Assembly: GCF_027533845.1 (NCBI RefSeq)
Contig: NZ_JAPZVN010000011.1
Span: 124,001 to 188,000, forward strand
From: Streptomyces sp. RPT161
GTDB taxonomy: Bacteria > Actinomycetota > Actinomycetes > Streptomycetales > Streptomycetaceae
DNA length: 64,000 nt
Direction: 5' to 3'
Shown here: piece after piece, positions 52,056 through 60,865 of the stretch
Position numbering within the stretch: position 1 is the stretch's first letter
Layout of the letters: each line of letters starts with the position of its first letter
The notes under the pieces: model-generated
Seen by the model: the letters and a program-made list of their open reading frames with translations, nothing else
What the model was told of the DNA's origin: nothing
Databases searched by the model: none
Translations under genes and position numbers: made by a program

Positions 52056-52979
52056 ATGGACATCGTGGTGCCGCGGGCGGCGCGTGAGGGGTTGGCGGTG
52101 CGGTTCGGGGCGGGGGCCGAAGCCTGGTGCGACGGGCTGCCCGCGCGGGTGACGGCGCTGGCGGAGCGCTGGACGCTGCGGCCCGTCCAGCAGATGGGCG
52201 GCGGCACCTCGCGCGTGATCGTCTGCGCCCGGCCGGACGGCAGCCGGGCGTACCTCAAGCTCACCCCGGATCCGACGGTCGCCGTGCAGGAGGCGGAGGC
52301 GCTGCGGCTCTGGCAGGACGGGGGCCGTACGCCACGGCTGCTCGCGGCGGCACCGGACGAGGGCGCCCTGCTGCTCGCGGCGGTCGAGTGTCCCGACGGC
52401 CGTCCCGCGCCGACGCTGCGGGCGGCGGCGGATTTCCGACTGGCCGAGGTGGCGGGGCTGTTGACGGCGATCCGCGGGTACCGTCCCGGTCCGGACAGCG
52501 CTCTGCCCACGCTCGCGGAGCGGGTCGAGTTCCTCTTCGACCTCACCCTCAGACGGCTGGCCGCCGCACCGTCGGAGCCCGCCGTCGGTCGCGGGCTGGT
52601 CGAGCGCTGCCGACGCGCCGCCCTCCGGCTGGCGGACGGCGGCCCGAACGCCGTCGTGCACGGTGATCTGCACCCGGGCAACGTCCTGGACGCCGGAGCG
52701 GGGCGCGCTCTGGTGGCGATCGATCCGCGCCCGGCGGTCGGCGATCCCGACTTCGACGCCGTCGACTGGGCGCTGTCCGGTGCCACCACGCCGGGCGTGG
52801 TCGAGGAGCGAACGCTGCGGCTCGCGGATCTGGTCCCGGGGCTCGCCGCGGACCGGGTGCGGCGCTGGTGCCAGGTTTCCGCCGTCCTCATGGCGGTACC
52901 GCGGGTGATACGCGGCCGTGACGATCCGTACACGCGGCTGCTGGTCGACATGGCGAGTCTTGCCGATGCTAGCGGATGA
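52056..52979 (+). CDS. Aminoglycoside/hydroxyurea phosphotransferase, APH(6) type
   Basis: 307 residues from ATG 52056. The layout matches the APH(6)/hydroxyurea kinase family (streptomycin 6-kinase): ERWTLRPVQQMGGGTSRVIV, YLKLTPD (ATP Lys), VVHGDLHPGNVLDAG (catalytic Asp, Asn) and AIDPRPAVGDPDFDAVDWAL (metal Asp). It could phosphorylate an antibiotic or a metabolite; resistance cannot be deduced from sequence alone. The toxin-antitoxin operator overlaps its stop. Confidence 0.88.
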   Translation: MDIVVPRAAREGLAVRFGAGAEAWCDGLPARVTALAERWTLRPVQQMGGGTSRVIVCARPDGSRAYLKLTPDPTVAVQEAEALRLWQDGGRTPRLLAAAPDEGALLLAAVECPDGRPAPTLRAAADFRLAEVAGLLTAIRGYRPGPDSALPTLAERVEFLFDLTLRRLAAAPSEPAVGRGLVERCRRAALRLADGGPNAVVHGDLHPGNVLDAGAGRALVAIDPRPAVGDPDFDAVDWALSGATTPGVVEERTLRLADLVPGLAADRVRRWCQVSAVLMAVPRVIRGRDDPYTRLLVDMASLADASG

Positions 52980-52987
52980 GCGCTAGC
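52968..52987. promoter_or_regulatory. Operator-like inverted repeat of the toxin-antitoxin genes
   Basis: GCTAGCG (52968-52974) and CGCTAGC (52981-52987) are perfect inverse arms around GATGAG. TAGCTT (52984-52989) is 6 nt before the antitoxin ATG, so the operator sits on the probable -10 of a leaderless message, right for autorepression by the ribbon-helix-helix protein. Confidence 0.6.
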
Positions 52988-52995
52988 TTTGGATT

Positions 52996-53286
52996 ATGGC
53001 CAAGACGCAGCTGAACGTGCGGGTCGACGAGACCACCGCGGAGACCGCCAAGACCCGCGCCTCGCAGCGCGGCATCAGCGTCAACCGCTACATCGAGGAA
53101 CTGGTCCGCGCCGACCAGGCGGAGAACGGCCGGGCCTTCGTGGAGGCCGCCGCCGACTTCATGAAGCAGTACGAAGCAGTGTTCGCCGAGGAGTTCGGGC
53201 GGGATCGCGAAGGGAGCCGGGCCAACGCCCTGCCCGTGGACGACGAGTCGAACGGCGGCTCCGGCTCGGGGCGCACGCCGGCGTGA
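52996..53286 (+). CDS. Ribbon-helix-helix antitoxin
   Basis: 96 residues. The RHH fold is clear: TQLNVRVDETTAETAKTRASQRGISVNRYIEELV, a basic beta strand then two helices. The remaining 45 residues, acidic and partly disordered (ADFMKQYEAVFAEEFGRDREG), would wrap the toxin. It overlaps the Fic-like toxin gene by 4 bp (GTGA). The gene starts 16 bp after the APH stop and is probably leaderless. Confidence 0.88.
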   Translation: MAKTQLNVRVDETTAETAKTRASQRGISVNRYIEELVRADQAENGRAFVEAAADFMKQYEAVFAEEFGRDREGSRANALPVDDESNGGSGSGRTPA

Positions 53287-53666
53287 CCCTGCGCATCGAC
53301 CTTGCCTGGCTGTTGATGGTCGCCGAACGCAACACCCCCGGTGATCCACAGGTCACCGACTGGGGATCGCTGCTGGCCGCGGTCGCCCGCCACCAGGCGG
53401 AGATATTCGGCACGCCCGTCTACCCCGACCCACGGCAACGCGCCGCCGCGCTGCTCCAGTTGCTGGTGCACGTGCCCGCCCTGGAGCGGTCCAACGTGAT
53501 GTTCGCCTGCGCCGTCGCCTACGCGTACCTGGTCGCCTGCGGCATGAAAGTGGTCACCTCGCCGGAGCAGGTACGTGATCTGGCACGGCTGGTGAAGGAC
53601 GGTACGGCGGACCTGGAGCGCATCACCGACGAACTGCGGGGCTGGACCGGGGGCTCGGAGCACTGA
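53283..53666 (+). CDS. Fic/Doc-like toxin with degenerate catalytic motif
   Basis: 127 residues from GTG 53283, overlapping the antitoxin stop. It matches the small actinobacterial Fic-type toxin components (LRIDLAWLLMVAERNTPGDPQVTDWGSLLAAVARH, RAAALLQLLVHVPALERSNVMFACAVAYAYLVACG). In Fic/Doc the active loop is HPFxxGNxR; here it reads HVPALERSN, keeping His and Asn but not the Phe, Gly or Lys/Arg pattern. AMP or phosphate transfer may be lost or altered. Confidence 0.8.
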   Translation: MTLRIDLAWLLMVAERNTPGDPQVTDWGSLLAAVARHQAEIFGTPVYPDPRQRAAALLQLLVHVPALERSNVMFACAVAYAYLVACGMKVVTSPEQVRDLARLVKDGTADLERITDELRGWTGGSEH

Positions 53667-53667
53667 C

Positions 53668-54330
53668 TCAGGCGCGGCGCGCCACGCACAGGACATGTGG
53701 CGTGCTGGGGAACGGAATTGGGCCATCCGGCACCTTGAGGCGACGTACCGTGCCGAGTTCGAAGCCCGCGGCCGTCACCTGCGCCAGCGTGTCGCGGCCC
53801 GTGTGGCAGCCGCCGAACAGCAGCGGCCAGAACGTGTGGTCCACCGCCCACTGGGCGGCCGCCATGCCCCGGCCGGTGGACCGTACATGCTCCAGCAGCC
53901 GCAGCTCGCCGCCCGGTCTCACCACCCGTCTCAACTCCGCCAGCGCACGCCGCTGATCACGTACCGAGCACAGCACCAGGCAGGCCACCGCCGCGTCGAA
54001 CGCCTCGCTCTTGACCGGCAGCGCCTCCGCCGCGGCGGGGACGACATCCACCGGCACCTCCACCCGCGATGCCGCGTCGGCCGCCGCGCGCCGCAGCAGC
54101 CGCTCCGGCTCGGTCGCCACCACCTCGCAGACCGCCGCCGGATAGTGCCGGAAGTTCGCCCCCGACCCGGCGCCGATCTCGATGACCCGGCCGGAGAGCC
54201 CGGCCAACAGCTCTCGGCGGTGCCGTGCCAACTCCAGCCGCTCTTCGGCGACCGCCGCCCAACGGACGTAGAACCGGGCGAAGACCGGGTGGTGTACCGC
54301 CTCCCGCGGAGCCCGCGTCAGTGCGCTCAT
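53668..54330 (-). CDS. SAM-dependent methyltransferase (METTL7/UbiE-like)
   Basis: 220 residues from ATG 54330. Motifs: VIEIGAGSGANFRHYP (SAM loop), VVATEPERLLRRAA, VPAAAEALPVKSEAFDAAVACLVLCSVRD and VVRPGGELRLLEHV, with GGCHTGRDTLAQVTAAGF as in METTL7-type enzymes. It is 49 bp after bioD, the last gene of the bioBAD operon. It does not look like BioC closely enough to name it so. Convergent with the Fic-like toxin gene, ends 1 bp apart. Confidence 0.87.
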   Translation of the reverse strand: MSALTRAPREAVHHPVFARFYVRWAAVAEERLELARHRRELLAGLSGRVIEIGAGSGANFRHYPAAVCEVVATEPERLLRRAAADAASRVEVPVDVVPAAAEALPVKSEAFDAAVACLVLCSVRDQRRALAELRRVVRPGGELRLLEHVRSTGRGMAAAQWAVDHTFWPLLFGGCHTGRDTLAQVTAAGFELGTVRRLKVPDGPIPFPSTPHVLCVARRA

Positions 54331-54379
54331 GGCGTTGCCTCTCCTCGCGCGGGGCCGACGCCATCCAGTGTGCCGCCGG

Positions 54380-55099
54380 TCAGGCCTCCACGCGAGCGCG
54401 GAACGCGTTCGCATCCCAGTAACCGCCGAGGGCGGGCGCCAGCCAACCCGCCGCCGACCGGCGGAAGTCGGCGGGCGGCAGGGCTCCGGCCCCCTGCGGC
54501 ACCGCACCCAGCAGCGGGACGTCCGCCACCCGGGGCAGATCGGCCAGATTGCACCGGGCGGCCAGATCCGGCTCCCGAGGCCAACTGCCCACCACCACAC
54601 CGAGGCAGTCCAGCCCCCGGTGGCGCAGTTCCCGCGCGGTCAGCTCGGTCGTGTTCAGCGTGCCGAGGCCCGCCGCCGCGACCAAGAGCACCCCGGCGCC
54701 CAGCAGTTCGGCGGCGTGCGCCAGCGTCGTGCCCCGATCGTCGAAGCGCACCAGCAGCCCGCCCGCGCCCTCCACCAGTACCAGGTCGTGGTCGATGGCC
54801 AACTTGCGCGCCGCGTCCGCGATCTGCTCGGGATCCACCGTGGGCAGCCCGGCGCGCCGGGCCGCGGTGCCCGGCGCCAACGGCTCGGGGTAGCGGGCGA
54901 GTTCGGCGGTCGTCACCTCACCGGCCAGCCGCGCCACCTCGGCGACATCGCCGGCCTCGTGCGCCGCCACACCGGTCTGGGCCGGTTTCAGCACGGCGAC
55001 GGTGCGGCCGAGCGCCACGGCGGTGGCGGCCACGGCCGCGGTCACCACCGTCTTGCCGATCTCCGTGCCCGTCCCCGTGACGACGATCACCGTACCCAT
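54380..55099 (-). CDS. bioD: Dethiobiotin synthase
   Basis: 239 residues. It closes the ureido ring of biotin, using ATP and CO2. P-loop [13 protein letters not shown] at residues 7-19, then [20 protein letters not shown] and the [11 protein letters not shown] substrate loop. Follows bioA by 9 bp in the minus-strand operon bioB-bioA-bioD. Confidence 0.95.
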   Translation of the reverse strand: MGTVIVVTGTGTEIGKTVVTAAVAATAVALGRTVAVLKPAQTGVAAHEAGDVAEVARLAGEVTTAELARYPEPLAPGTAARRAGLPTVDPEQIADAARKLAIDHDLVLVEGAGGLLVRFDDRGTTLAHAAELLGAGVLLVAAAGLGTLNTTELTARELRHRGLDCLGVVVGSWPREPDLAARCNLADLPRVADVPLLGAVPQGAGALPPADFRRSAAGWLAPALGGYWDANAFRARVEA

Positions 55100-55108
55100 A
55101 TCGCTTCC

Positions 55109-56413
55109 TCAACCCTCCCGCGCCGCGGCCAGTACCGCCGCGCAGATCCGTGCCACGTCCTCGTCCCCGGTGACGTACGGCGGCATCGTGTACACCAGAT
55201 CGCGGAACGGCCGCAACCATACGCCGCTGCCGACCGCGGCCCGGGTCGCCGCCGCGATGTCCACCTCGTGGTCGAGCTGCACCACACCGATCGCGCCGAG
55301 CACGCGTACGTCCCGTACTCCCGCGATCGCCGAGGCGTCCGCCAGGCCCTCGCGCAGACCCGCCTCGATCCGCTTGACCTCCAGCGCCCAGTCCTGGCCG
55401 AGGAGCAGGTCGATCGAGGCGCCTGCGACGGCCGCCGCCAGCGGATTGCCCATGAACGTGGGGCCGTGCGCGAGTACCGGCACCTTGCCCCGCGAGATCC
55501 CCTCGGCGACCCGCGAGGTGCACAGCGTCGCGGCCATCGTCAGATAGCCACCGGTCAACGCCTTGCCCAGGCACATCACATCGGGTGCGATCCCCGCGTG
55601 GTCGGCCGCGAACAACGCGCCGGTGCGCCCGAAGCCGGTGGCGATCTCGTCCAGCACCAGCAGCACGTCGTGCTCGTCGCACAACTCGCGCAGCACCCGC
55701 AGGTAGTCGGGGGAGTGGAAGCGCATCCCGCCCGCCCCCTGCACGACCGGTTCGACGATCACCGCGGCCAGCTCGTCGGCGTGCCGCGCGACCAACTCCC
55801 GCAGGTGCGCGGCGTACCGCGGGTCCGCCGGGTCGTCGAAGCCGCCCGGTGGCGGGTCGGCGAAGACCTGCCGGGACAGCACACCGGACCACAGGTGGTG
55901 CATGCCGCCGTCCGGATCGCACACCGACATCGGCTGCCAGGTGTCGCCGTGGTACCCGCCGCGCCAGGTCAACAGCCGCCGCTTGTCCGGCCGTCCGCGT
56001 GACCGCCAGTACTGCAGGCACATCTTGACCGCGACCTCGACCGACACCGAGCCGGAGTCGGCGAGGAAGACATGGCGCAGCGGCTCCGGGGTGATCTCCA
56101 CCAGCCGGGCGGCCAGCCGGACGGCGGGCTCATGGGTGAGCCCGCCGAACATCACATGGCTCATCCGGTCCAGTTGGCTGCGCACCGCCTCGTTGAGTAC
56201 CGGGTGGTTGTAGCCGTGGACGGCCGACCACCACGAGGACATCCCGTCCACCAGTTCGAAGGTGCCGCCCGCCGGATCGCTGACCCGTAGCCGTACCCCG
56301 CTGGCCGACTCGACCAGGAGCGGTTCCGCACGGCCGGGCATCGGCCCGTACGGGTGCCATACGTGTTCCCGGTCGAGGTCCAGCAGTGAGCGTACGGCGA
56401 GCGGCTCAGGCAT
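55109..56413 (-). CDS. bioA: Adenosylmethionine-8-amino-7-oxononanoate aminotransferase
   Basis: 434 residues from ATG 56413 (MPEPLAV), overlapping the bioB stop by 8 bp. PLP class III aminotransferase with [38 protein letters not shown] (Asp on the pyridine N) and [11 protein letters not shown] (Schiff-base Lys). It converts KAPA to DAPA with SAM as amino donor. Confidence 0.96.
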   Translation of the reverse strand: MPEPLAVRSLLDLDREHVWHPYGPMPGRAEPLLVESASGVRLRVSDPAGGTFELVDGMSSWWSAVHGYNHPVLNEAVRSQLDRMSHVMFGGLTHEPAVRLAARLVEITPEPLRHVFLADSGSVSVEVAVKMCLQYWRSRGRPDKRRLLTWRGGYHGDTWQPMSVCDPDGGMHHLWSGVLSRQVFADPPPGGFDDPADPRYAAHLRELVARHADELAAVIVEPVVQGAGGMRFHSPDYLRVLRELCDEHDVLLVLDEIATGFGRTGALFAADHAGIAPDVMCLGKALTGGYLTMAATLCTSRVAEGISRGKVPVLAHGPTFMGNPLAAAVAGASIDLLLGQDWALEVKRIEAGLREGLADASAIAGVRDVRVLGAIGVVQLDHEVDIAAATRAAVGSGVWLRPFRDLVYTMPPYVTGDEDVARICAAVLAAAREG

Positions 56414-57581
56414 TGGGCGGCAGGTCCGTGCCCGCGCCACGGCGGCGCACCGCGACAAGGTCGGTACGGGCCGCTGCGGGCGCCGCCACCGGCTCCGGCT
56501 CGGGTTCCGCACCGCACGGCCCGCAGGCGCTCTCGTGCGGACCGCAGCCGTCGTGCGGGCCGCAGACCGAGGCGCCGCGCCGGTGCTCGGGCAGCGTGGT
56601 GGTCTCCGAGCCCTCCACTTCGAAGCCCGCGTCCGCGATCATCTCCAGGTCGGCCTGGCCCGCCTGGCCCTCACTGGTCAGGTAGTCACCCAGGAAGATG
56701 GAGTTGACCAGGTGCAGCGCCAGCGGCTGGAGCGTGCGCAGATGGATCTCCCGGCCGCCCGCCAGCCGTACCTCCACGTCCGGGCAGACGAATCGGGCCA
56801 TCGCCAGGATGCGCAGGCAGCGCTGCGGGGTCAGCGACCACTTCTCCGCCAGCGGAGTGCCCTCGAACGGGATGAGGAAGTTCACCGGCACCGAGTCCGG
56901 GTCCATTTCGCGCAGGGCGAAGACCACGTCCACCAGATCGGTGTCCGATTCGCCCATTCCGGCGATCAGTCCGGAGCACGCCGACAGGCCCGCCGCCTGC
57001 GCCTGGCGGACGGTGTCCACCCGGTCGGAGAAGTCGTGCGTGGTGCAGATGTCGCCGTACGTCGCCTCGGAGGTGTTGAGGTTGTGGTTGTAGGCGTCCG
57101 CTCCGGCCGCCCGCAGCCGCTCGGCCTGGCCCTCGGACAGCAGACCGAGGCAGGCGCACACCTCCACGCCCTCGTGCTCGCCCTTGATGGCCTCGATGGT
57201 CCTGGAGACCCGCTCCACGTCCCGGTCGGTCGGGCCGCGTCCGCTGGCCACCAGGCAGACCCGCTTGGCGCCGCCGGCGATCCCGGCGCCCGCCGCGTCC
57301 GCCGCCTCGTCCGGCTTCAGCCAGGTGTACTTCAGGATCTCGGCCTTGGAGCCGAGCCGCTGGGAGCAGTACGAGCAGTCCTCGGGACACAGCCCGGACT
57401 TCAGGTTGACCAGGTAGTTGAGCTTCACCCGGCGTCCGAACCAGTGGCGGCGGACCTTTCCGGCCGCGGCCACCACGTCGAGCAGTTCATCGTCGGAGGT
57501 GGCCAGTACGGCCAGCGCTTCCTCGCGGGTCGGCAGTTCTCGCCGCAGCCCCTTGTCCACCAGCGTGTTCAGCAGGTCCAT
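56406..57581 (-). CDS. bioB: Biotin synthase with Cys-rich C-terminal tail
   Basis: 391 residues from ATG 57581. The radical-SAM motif is in [16 protein letters not shown] (C-x3-C-x2-C), with [23 protein letters not shown] and [11 protein letters not shown] following. E. coli BioB is 346 residues; here the chain continues about 50 residues past the usual end with Cys 340, 346, 353 and 356 in [10 protein letters not shown]-x3-CGPC. That tail might hold a metal or Fe-S cluster. First gene of the bioBAD operon, divergent from bioF. Confidence 0.95.
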   Translation of the reverse strand: MDLLNTLVDKGLRRELPTREEALAVLATSDDELLDVVAAAGKVRRHWFGRRVKLNYLVNLKSGLCPEDCSYCSQRLGSKAEILKYTWLKPDEAADAAGAGIAGGAKRVCLVASGRGPTDRDVERVSRTIEAIKGEHEGVEVCACLGLLSEGQAERLRAAGADAYNHNLNTSEATYGDICTTHDFSDRVDTVRQAQAAGLSACSGLIAGMGESDTDLVDVVFALREMDPDSVPVNFLIPFEGTPLAEKWSLTPQRCLRILAMARFVCPDVEVRLAGGREIHLRTLQPLALHLVNSIFLGDYLTSEGQAGQADLEMIADAGFEVEGSETTTLPEHRRGASVCGPHDGCGPHESACGPCGAEPEPEPVAAPAAARTDLVAVRRRGAGTDLPPNA

Positions 57582-57754
57582 GGCGATGATCCTGGCCCAG
57601 TAAGCCACCAAGGGCCAATGGCGAACCACACAACACCAACCGAACAACATGTGTGTATCGCCACACCCCGATCCGCGCCGTACGCCCGTTAGGTTGCAGG
57701 CAAACCCGGTGTGACCCCCTACGCCCGCCCGAGCATTTGGACGACTGGACGAAC
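57582..57754. promoter_or_regulatory. Divergent bioB/bioF promoter region
   Basis: 173 bp that must contain both promoters. CACACA (57627-57632) and TGTGTG (57650-57655) are inverse arms 17 bp apart in an AT-rich core, a possible repressor site. No motif known to me for a biotin regulator can be claimed. Confidence 0.35.
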
Positions 57755-58903
57755 ATGACCCGTGACCCGTTCGACTGGATCGACGCCCGCGCCGAGGCGC
57801 GCCGGCGCGCCGGGCTGGTCCGTACGCTGCGCCCCCGGCCCGCCGACTCGGAGCTGCTCGACCTGGCCAGCAACGACTATCTGGGGCTGGCCAGGCACCC
57901 CGAGGTCACGGATGCCGCGGCGCGGGCCGCGGTGCGGTGGGGCGCGGGCTCGACCGGGTCGCGGCTGGTCACCGGAACCACCGAGCTGCATGCCGAACTG
58001 GAGGCGGAGCTCGCCGCGTTCTGCGGTTTCGAGGCGGCCCTGGTCTTCGCCACCGGATACGCCGCCAACCTCGCCGCGGTCACCGCGCTCGCCCCGCCGG
58101 GGTCGCTGATCGTCTCCGACGCCGCCAACCACGCCTCGCTGATCGACGGCTGCCGTCTGGCCCGCGCCGAGACCGTCGTCGTACCGCACCGCGAGCCGGA
58201 GGGGTTCCGCAAGGCGCTCGACGGGTACGCGGGTTGCGCGCTGGCCATCACCGACTCGGTCTTCTCGGTCGACGGCGATGCCGCGCCGCTGCCCCAACTG
58301 GCCGCGCTCTGCGCCGAGTCGGGCGCGGCACTGCTGGTCGACGACGCGCACGGACTCGGGGTGCTGGGCGACGGCGGCCGGGGCACGGTGGCCGCGGCGG
58401 GACTTTCCGGCGCGCCCGGCGTGGTGTGCACGGTCACCCTCTCCAAGTCGCTGGGCAGCCAGGGGGGCGCCGTGCTCGGCCCGGCGCGGGTCATCGAACA
58501 CCTGGTCAACTCCGCGCGGACGTTCATCTTCGACACCGGGCTCGCCCCGGCCGCCGCGGCCGGGGCGCTGGCCGCGCTGCGCCTGCTGCGCGGGGAGCCG
58601 GGCCGGGCGGCGCGCGCCCGTGCCGTCGCCCGTGAAGTGCACCGCCGGTTGACCTCGGCCGGGCTTGACTCGGCCGCGCCGGACGCCTGTGTGCTGTCGG
58701 TGCGGGCGCCGGGGCCGGACGCCGCGGTGCGCTGGGCCGCCGACTGCCGGTCGGCGGGGGTCGCGGTCGGCTGCTTCCGTCCGCCGTCCGTGCCGGACGG
58801 GATCTCGCGGCTACGGCTTTCCGCTCGCGCTGATATGACGGTGAGTGACATCTCGAAAGCCTGCGAGGTGATCATCCGCACTGCTCCCGCCGGCTCCCGC
58901 TGA
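57755..58903 (+). CDS. bioF: 8-amino-7-oxononanoate synthase
   Basis: 382 residues from ATG 57755 (MTRDPFDW). It condenses pimeloyl-ACP/CoA with alanine. Alpha-oxoamine synthase features: [55 protein letters not shown] and [13 protein letters not shown] with the PLP Lys. Divergent from bioBAD. Confidence 0.96.
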   Translation: MTRDPFDWIDARAEARRRAGLVRTLRPRPADSELLDLASNDYLGLARHPEVTDAAARAAVRWGAGSTGSRLVTGTTELHAELEAELAAFCGFEAALVFATGYAANLAAVTALAPPGSLIVSDAANHASLIDGCRLARAETVVVPHREPEGFRKALDGYAGCALAITDSVFSVDGDAAPLPQLAALCAESGAALLVDDAHGLGVLGDGGRGTVAAAGLSGAPGVVCTVTLSKSLGSQGGAVLGPARVIEHLVNSARTFIFDTGLAPAAAAGALAALRLLRGEPGRAARARAVAREVHRRLTSAGLDSAAPDACVLSVRAPGPDAAVRWAADCRSAGVAVGCFRPPSVPDGISRLRLSARADMTVSDISKACEVIIRTAPAGSR

Positions 58904-58945
58904 GTGTGCCCACAACCCTCTACTGCGCTATTACCCAGCAGAGTT

Positions 58946-58975
58946 CACTGCTTTGAGGGACAGAGCAAAGCAGTG
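58946..58975. repeat. Perfect 10-bp inverted repeat between bioF and the anti-sigma-type gene
   Basis: CACTGCTTTG (58946-58955) and CAAAGCAGTG (58966-58975) are perfect arms with a 10-nt spacer, 43 bp after the bioF stop and 150 bp before the next start. Low GC and a long loop make it a better operator than terminator. Confidence 0.55.
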
Positions 58976-59125
58976 CTTGGCGGATCACCCGGGTCGACGG
59001 CAGCATGGATCGCACTCTGAGAAAAGCAACTGTCCGTAGTCGTGCCACTGACATATCCACGGTCGGCACCGCTGCGAACGGTCCGCGAGCGGAGTCCGAG
59101 CCGGCGGAAGAGGGACAGCGTCGCC

Positions 59126-59596
59126 ATGGCAGATCACCAGGAAGCATCCGTCACCCTGCCGAGCGATCCAGCCTCGGTGACGGTGGCGCGCAGATACGTA
59201 ACCGGGGTCCTTGGCGAGTGGGGGCTGCCGGACACCGCGCCCGCCGCCGACACGGTGCGGCTGATCGTCTCGGAGTTGGCGACCAACGCCGTACAGCACA
59301 CCCTCGGCCAGTCGCCGACCTTCACCGTCGATCTGCTGCTCGACCGGGACGAGCGGTTGCGGATCGGCGTCAGTGACAGCCATCCGCGCTGGCCGCAACG
59401 GCTGCCCGCGGCGGTGCAGCAGGACAATGGACGGGGGATGTCCATTATCCGCTACCTCACGGCGGAGTCCGGCGGCCGGATGTCCGTGGCGCCGCGGCCG
59501 GAGGGCGGCAAGACCGTCTGGATCGCACTGCCTTGGCCCGTACTGTCAGGCGAGCGGGGCGAGTTATGGGATCGGGAGTGCGAACCCATGCCGTAG
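59126..59596 (+). CDS. Anti-sigma-factor-type ATP-binding protein (RsbW/SpoIIAB-like)
   Basis: 156 residues from ATG 59126. A lone HATPase_c domain: VARRYVTGVLGEWGLPD, RLIVSELATNAVQHTLG (N box with Glu and Asn), LRIGVSDSHPRWPQ (D-box), and NGRGMSIIRYLTAESGGRMSVAPRPEGGKTVWIALP. Streptomycetes have many of these; some bind sigma factors or anti-anti-sigma proteins, most are unassigned. No partner is next to it. Confidence 0.9.
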   Translation: MADHQEASVTLPSDPASVTVARRYVTGVLGEWGLPDTAPAADTVRLIVSELATNAVQHTLGQSPTFTVDLLLDRDERLRIGVSDSHPRWPQRLPAAVQQDNGRGMSIIRYLTAESGGRMSVAPRPEGGKTVWIALPWPVLSGERGELWDRECEPMP

Positions 59597-59722
59597 CGCG
59601 ATGCGTTGGGGCCCGCGGTTCCACCGGATTCCTGCTCCTGCGGCCGGTTGAGGGCCTGGAGTACGGCTCGGCCCGGGGCGCCGCGACGGTGGCTGCCGTC
59701 GGGGCCCCGGGCCGAGCCGGGG

Positions 59723-60196
59723 TCAGCGCACCCGGCCGTACCAGACGTGGCGGGTCCAGATCCTTTCCAGGCGTACTCGGGTTCCGGTCCTGGGGGCGTG
59801 CCAGATCCTGTTGTGCCCCGCGTAGACACCGACGTGGTAGACGTAACCTCCGTGGTGGAAGAAGACCAGGTCACCCGGGCGGCGGGCGCTGGCGGAGACG
59901 TGGCGGGTCCGGTAGTACTGGGCAGCCGCGGTTCTCGGTAGTCTGCGGCCCGCCTTGCGGAAGGCGTAGGAGGTCAGTCCCGAGCAGTCGAAGCTGTATG
60001 GGCCTGTGGCGCCCCACCGGTAGGGGGAGCCCTGCTTGGACGCGGCGATCTTCAGGGCCCGGATGGATACGGGGTTGGCGCTCGCCTGTTGCGCGAGACC
60101 CGGGGCCACGAGGGTTCCGGCCAGGGCGGCGGTGACCAGTGCCACGGTCGCTGCGGCGCGGGAGAGCAGAACGGACGGCATTATCGGCGCACTCAT
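59723..60196 (-). CDS. Secreted NlpC/P60 cell-wall endopeptidase
   Basis: 157 residues. Signal peptide with an Ala-rich core, cut near GLAQQASA. The NlpC/P60 domain starts SIRALKIAASKQGSPYRWGATGPYSFDCSGLTSYAFRKAG (catalytic Cys), then RPGDLVFFHHGGYVYHVGVYAGHNRIWHAP (His). It cuts peptidoglycan stem peptides. The mRNA leader carries a ydaO-type c-di-AMP riboswitch, as found before other actinobacterial cell-wall hydrolases. Confidence 0.95.
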   Translation of the reverse strand: MSAPIMPSVLLSRAAATVALVTAALAGTLVAPGLAQQASANPVSIRALKIAASKQGSPYRWGATGPYSFDCSGLTSYAFRKAGRRLPRTAAAQYYRTRHVSASARRPGDLVFFHHGGYVYHVGVYAGHNRIWHAPRTGTRVRLERIWTRHVWYGRVR

Positions 60197-60203
60197 GGGG
60201 CAC

Positions 60204-60390
60204 CCCTTCGTCGTCCGCCTACGAAGGATGGCCTGTCGGGTTCGGGCTGGCGAAGTTGCCCGGCCGCCGTGGCGGCTTCACCCCTAGGGGCCGTCACCTT
60301 CCGGAACGACCCCGCACTGCTTGGGTCCTCCGCTCCTGCCGTTGTGGTGTCGACTCGGCATCCAGGCGGCGGCAGGACTCGGCGTCCGCC
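60204..60390 (-). ncRNA. ydaO/yuaA-type cyclic-di-AMP riboswitch
   Basis: In the leader of the NlpC/P60 gene the minus strand shows the conserved blocks in order: CCTGCCGCCGCCTGG, AACGGCAGGAGCGGAGGACC, CCTAGGGGTGAAGCC, GGGCAACTTCGCCAGCCCG, then AACCCGACAGG and CGTAGGCGGACGACGAAGG just before the start. These match ydaO riboswitch consensus parts as I recall them, including the Streptomyces rpfA leader. c-di-AMP binding would turn the gene off. Exact edges are approximate. Confidence 0.88.
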
Positions 60391-60556
60391 CGGACCGCCC
60401 CGTCGCTGTGGCGGGGGCTTGTCGTCGCAGGGATCATTACCCATGAAACGCATCAAATCCGACCGGAAGATGCTCCGTTCGGGAACCCCGACGACCGGAA
60501 GAGGCCGAAACGAAGCCGTTGTCGGCCCTTTTGGGATGCCGGTCAGGAATAGCCCG

Positions 60557-60859
60557 TCAGAGTGGTGGGGCGGGGATCGCCGGTAGCCGGGAGCGCCGTT
60601 CGCCGTCCAGTACCTGTAGCGCCCGCACCAGGGCCGGGCCGTGCACTTCGTGCTCGCCGCGCTCGTGCATCAGCTCCAGCGCCTCGCGCAGCCCGTTCGC
60701 CGTGCCCACCAGGGCCTGGGCGGCGCGCAGCGCGGAGTACGTGTCGGTGCAGCGGGCCGGGTTGATCCTGCCCAGCAGGTCGACCGTCTCCAGGTAGCGG
60801 TCCACCAGGGCGCCCTCCGCACGGGTGAGCGCGGGCAGTCGCGGTAGTTCGGGGAGCAC
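60557..60859 (-). CDS. Small unknown protein downstream of ClpP
   Basis: 100 residues from GTG 60859, a few bases after the clpP stop, so probably co-transcribed. It is helical with LTRAEGALVDRYLETVDLLGRIN, LRAAQALVGTANGLREALELMHERG and LVRALQVLDGE, no Cys, no membrane part. No family recognised. The place suggests an adaptor or a ClpP-related partner, but this is only context. Confidence 0.6.
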   Translation of the reverse strand: MLPELPRLPALTRAEGALVDRYLETVDLLGRINPARCTDTYSALRAAQALVGTANGLREALELMHERGEHEVHGPALVRALQVLDGERRSRLPAIPAPPL

Positions 60860-60865
60860 CGGCGG

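Noticed and set aside
53668-54330. Calling the bio-linked methyltransferase BioC
   Set aside because: Its sequence (GGCHTGRDTL, LLEHVRSTGRG) fits METTL7/UbiE-like enzymes better; context alone is too weak.
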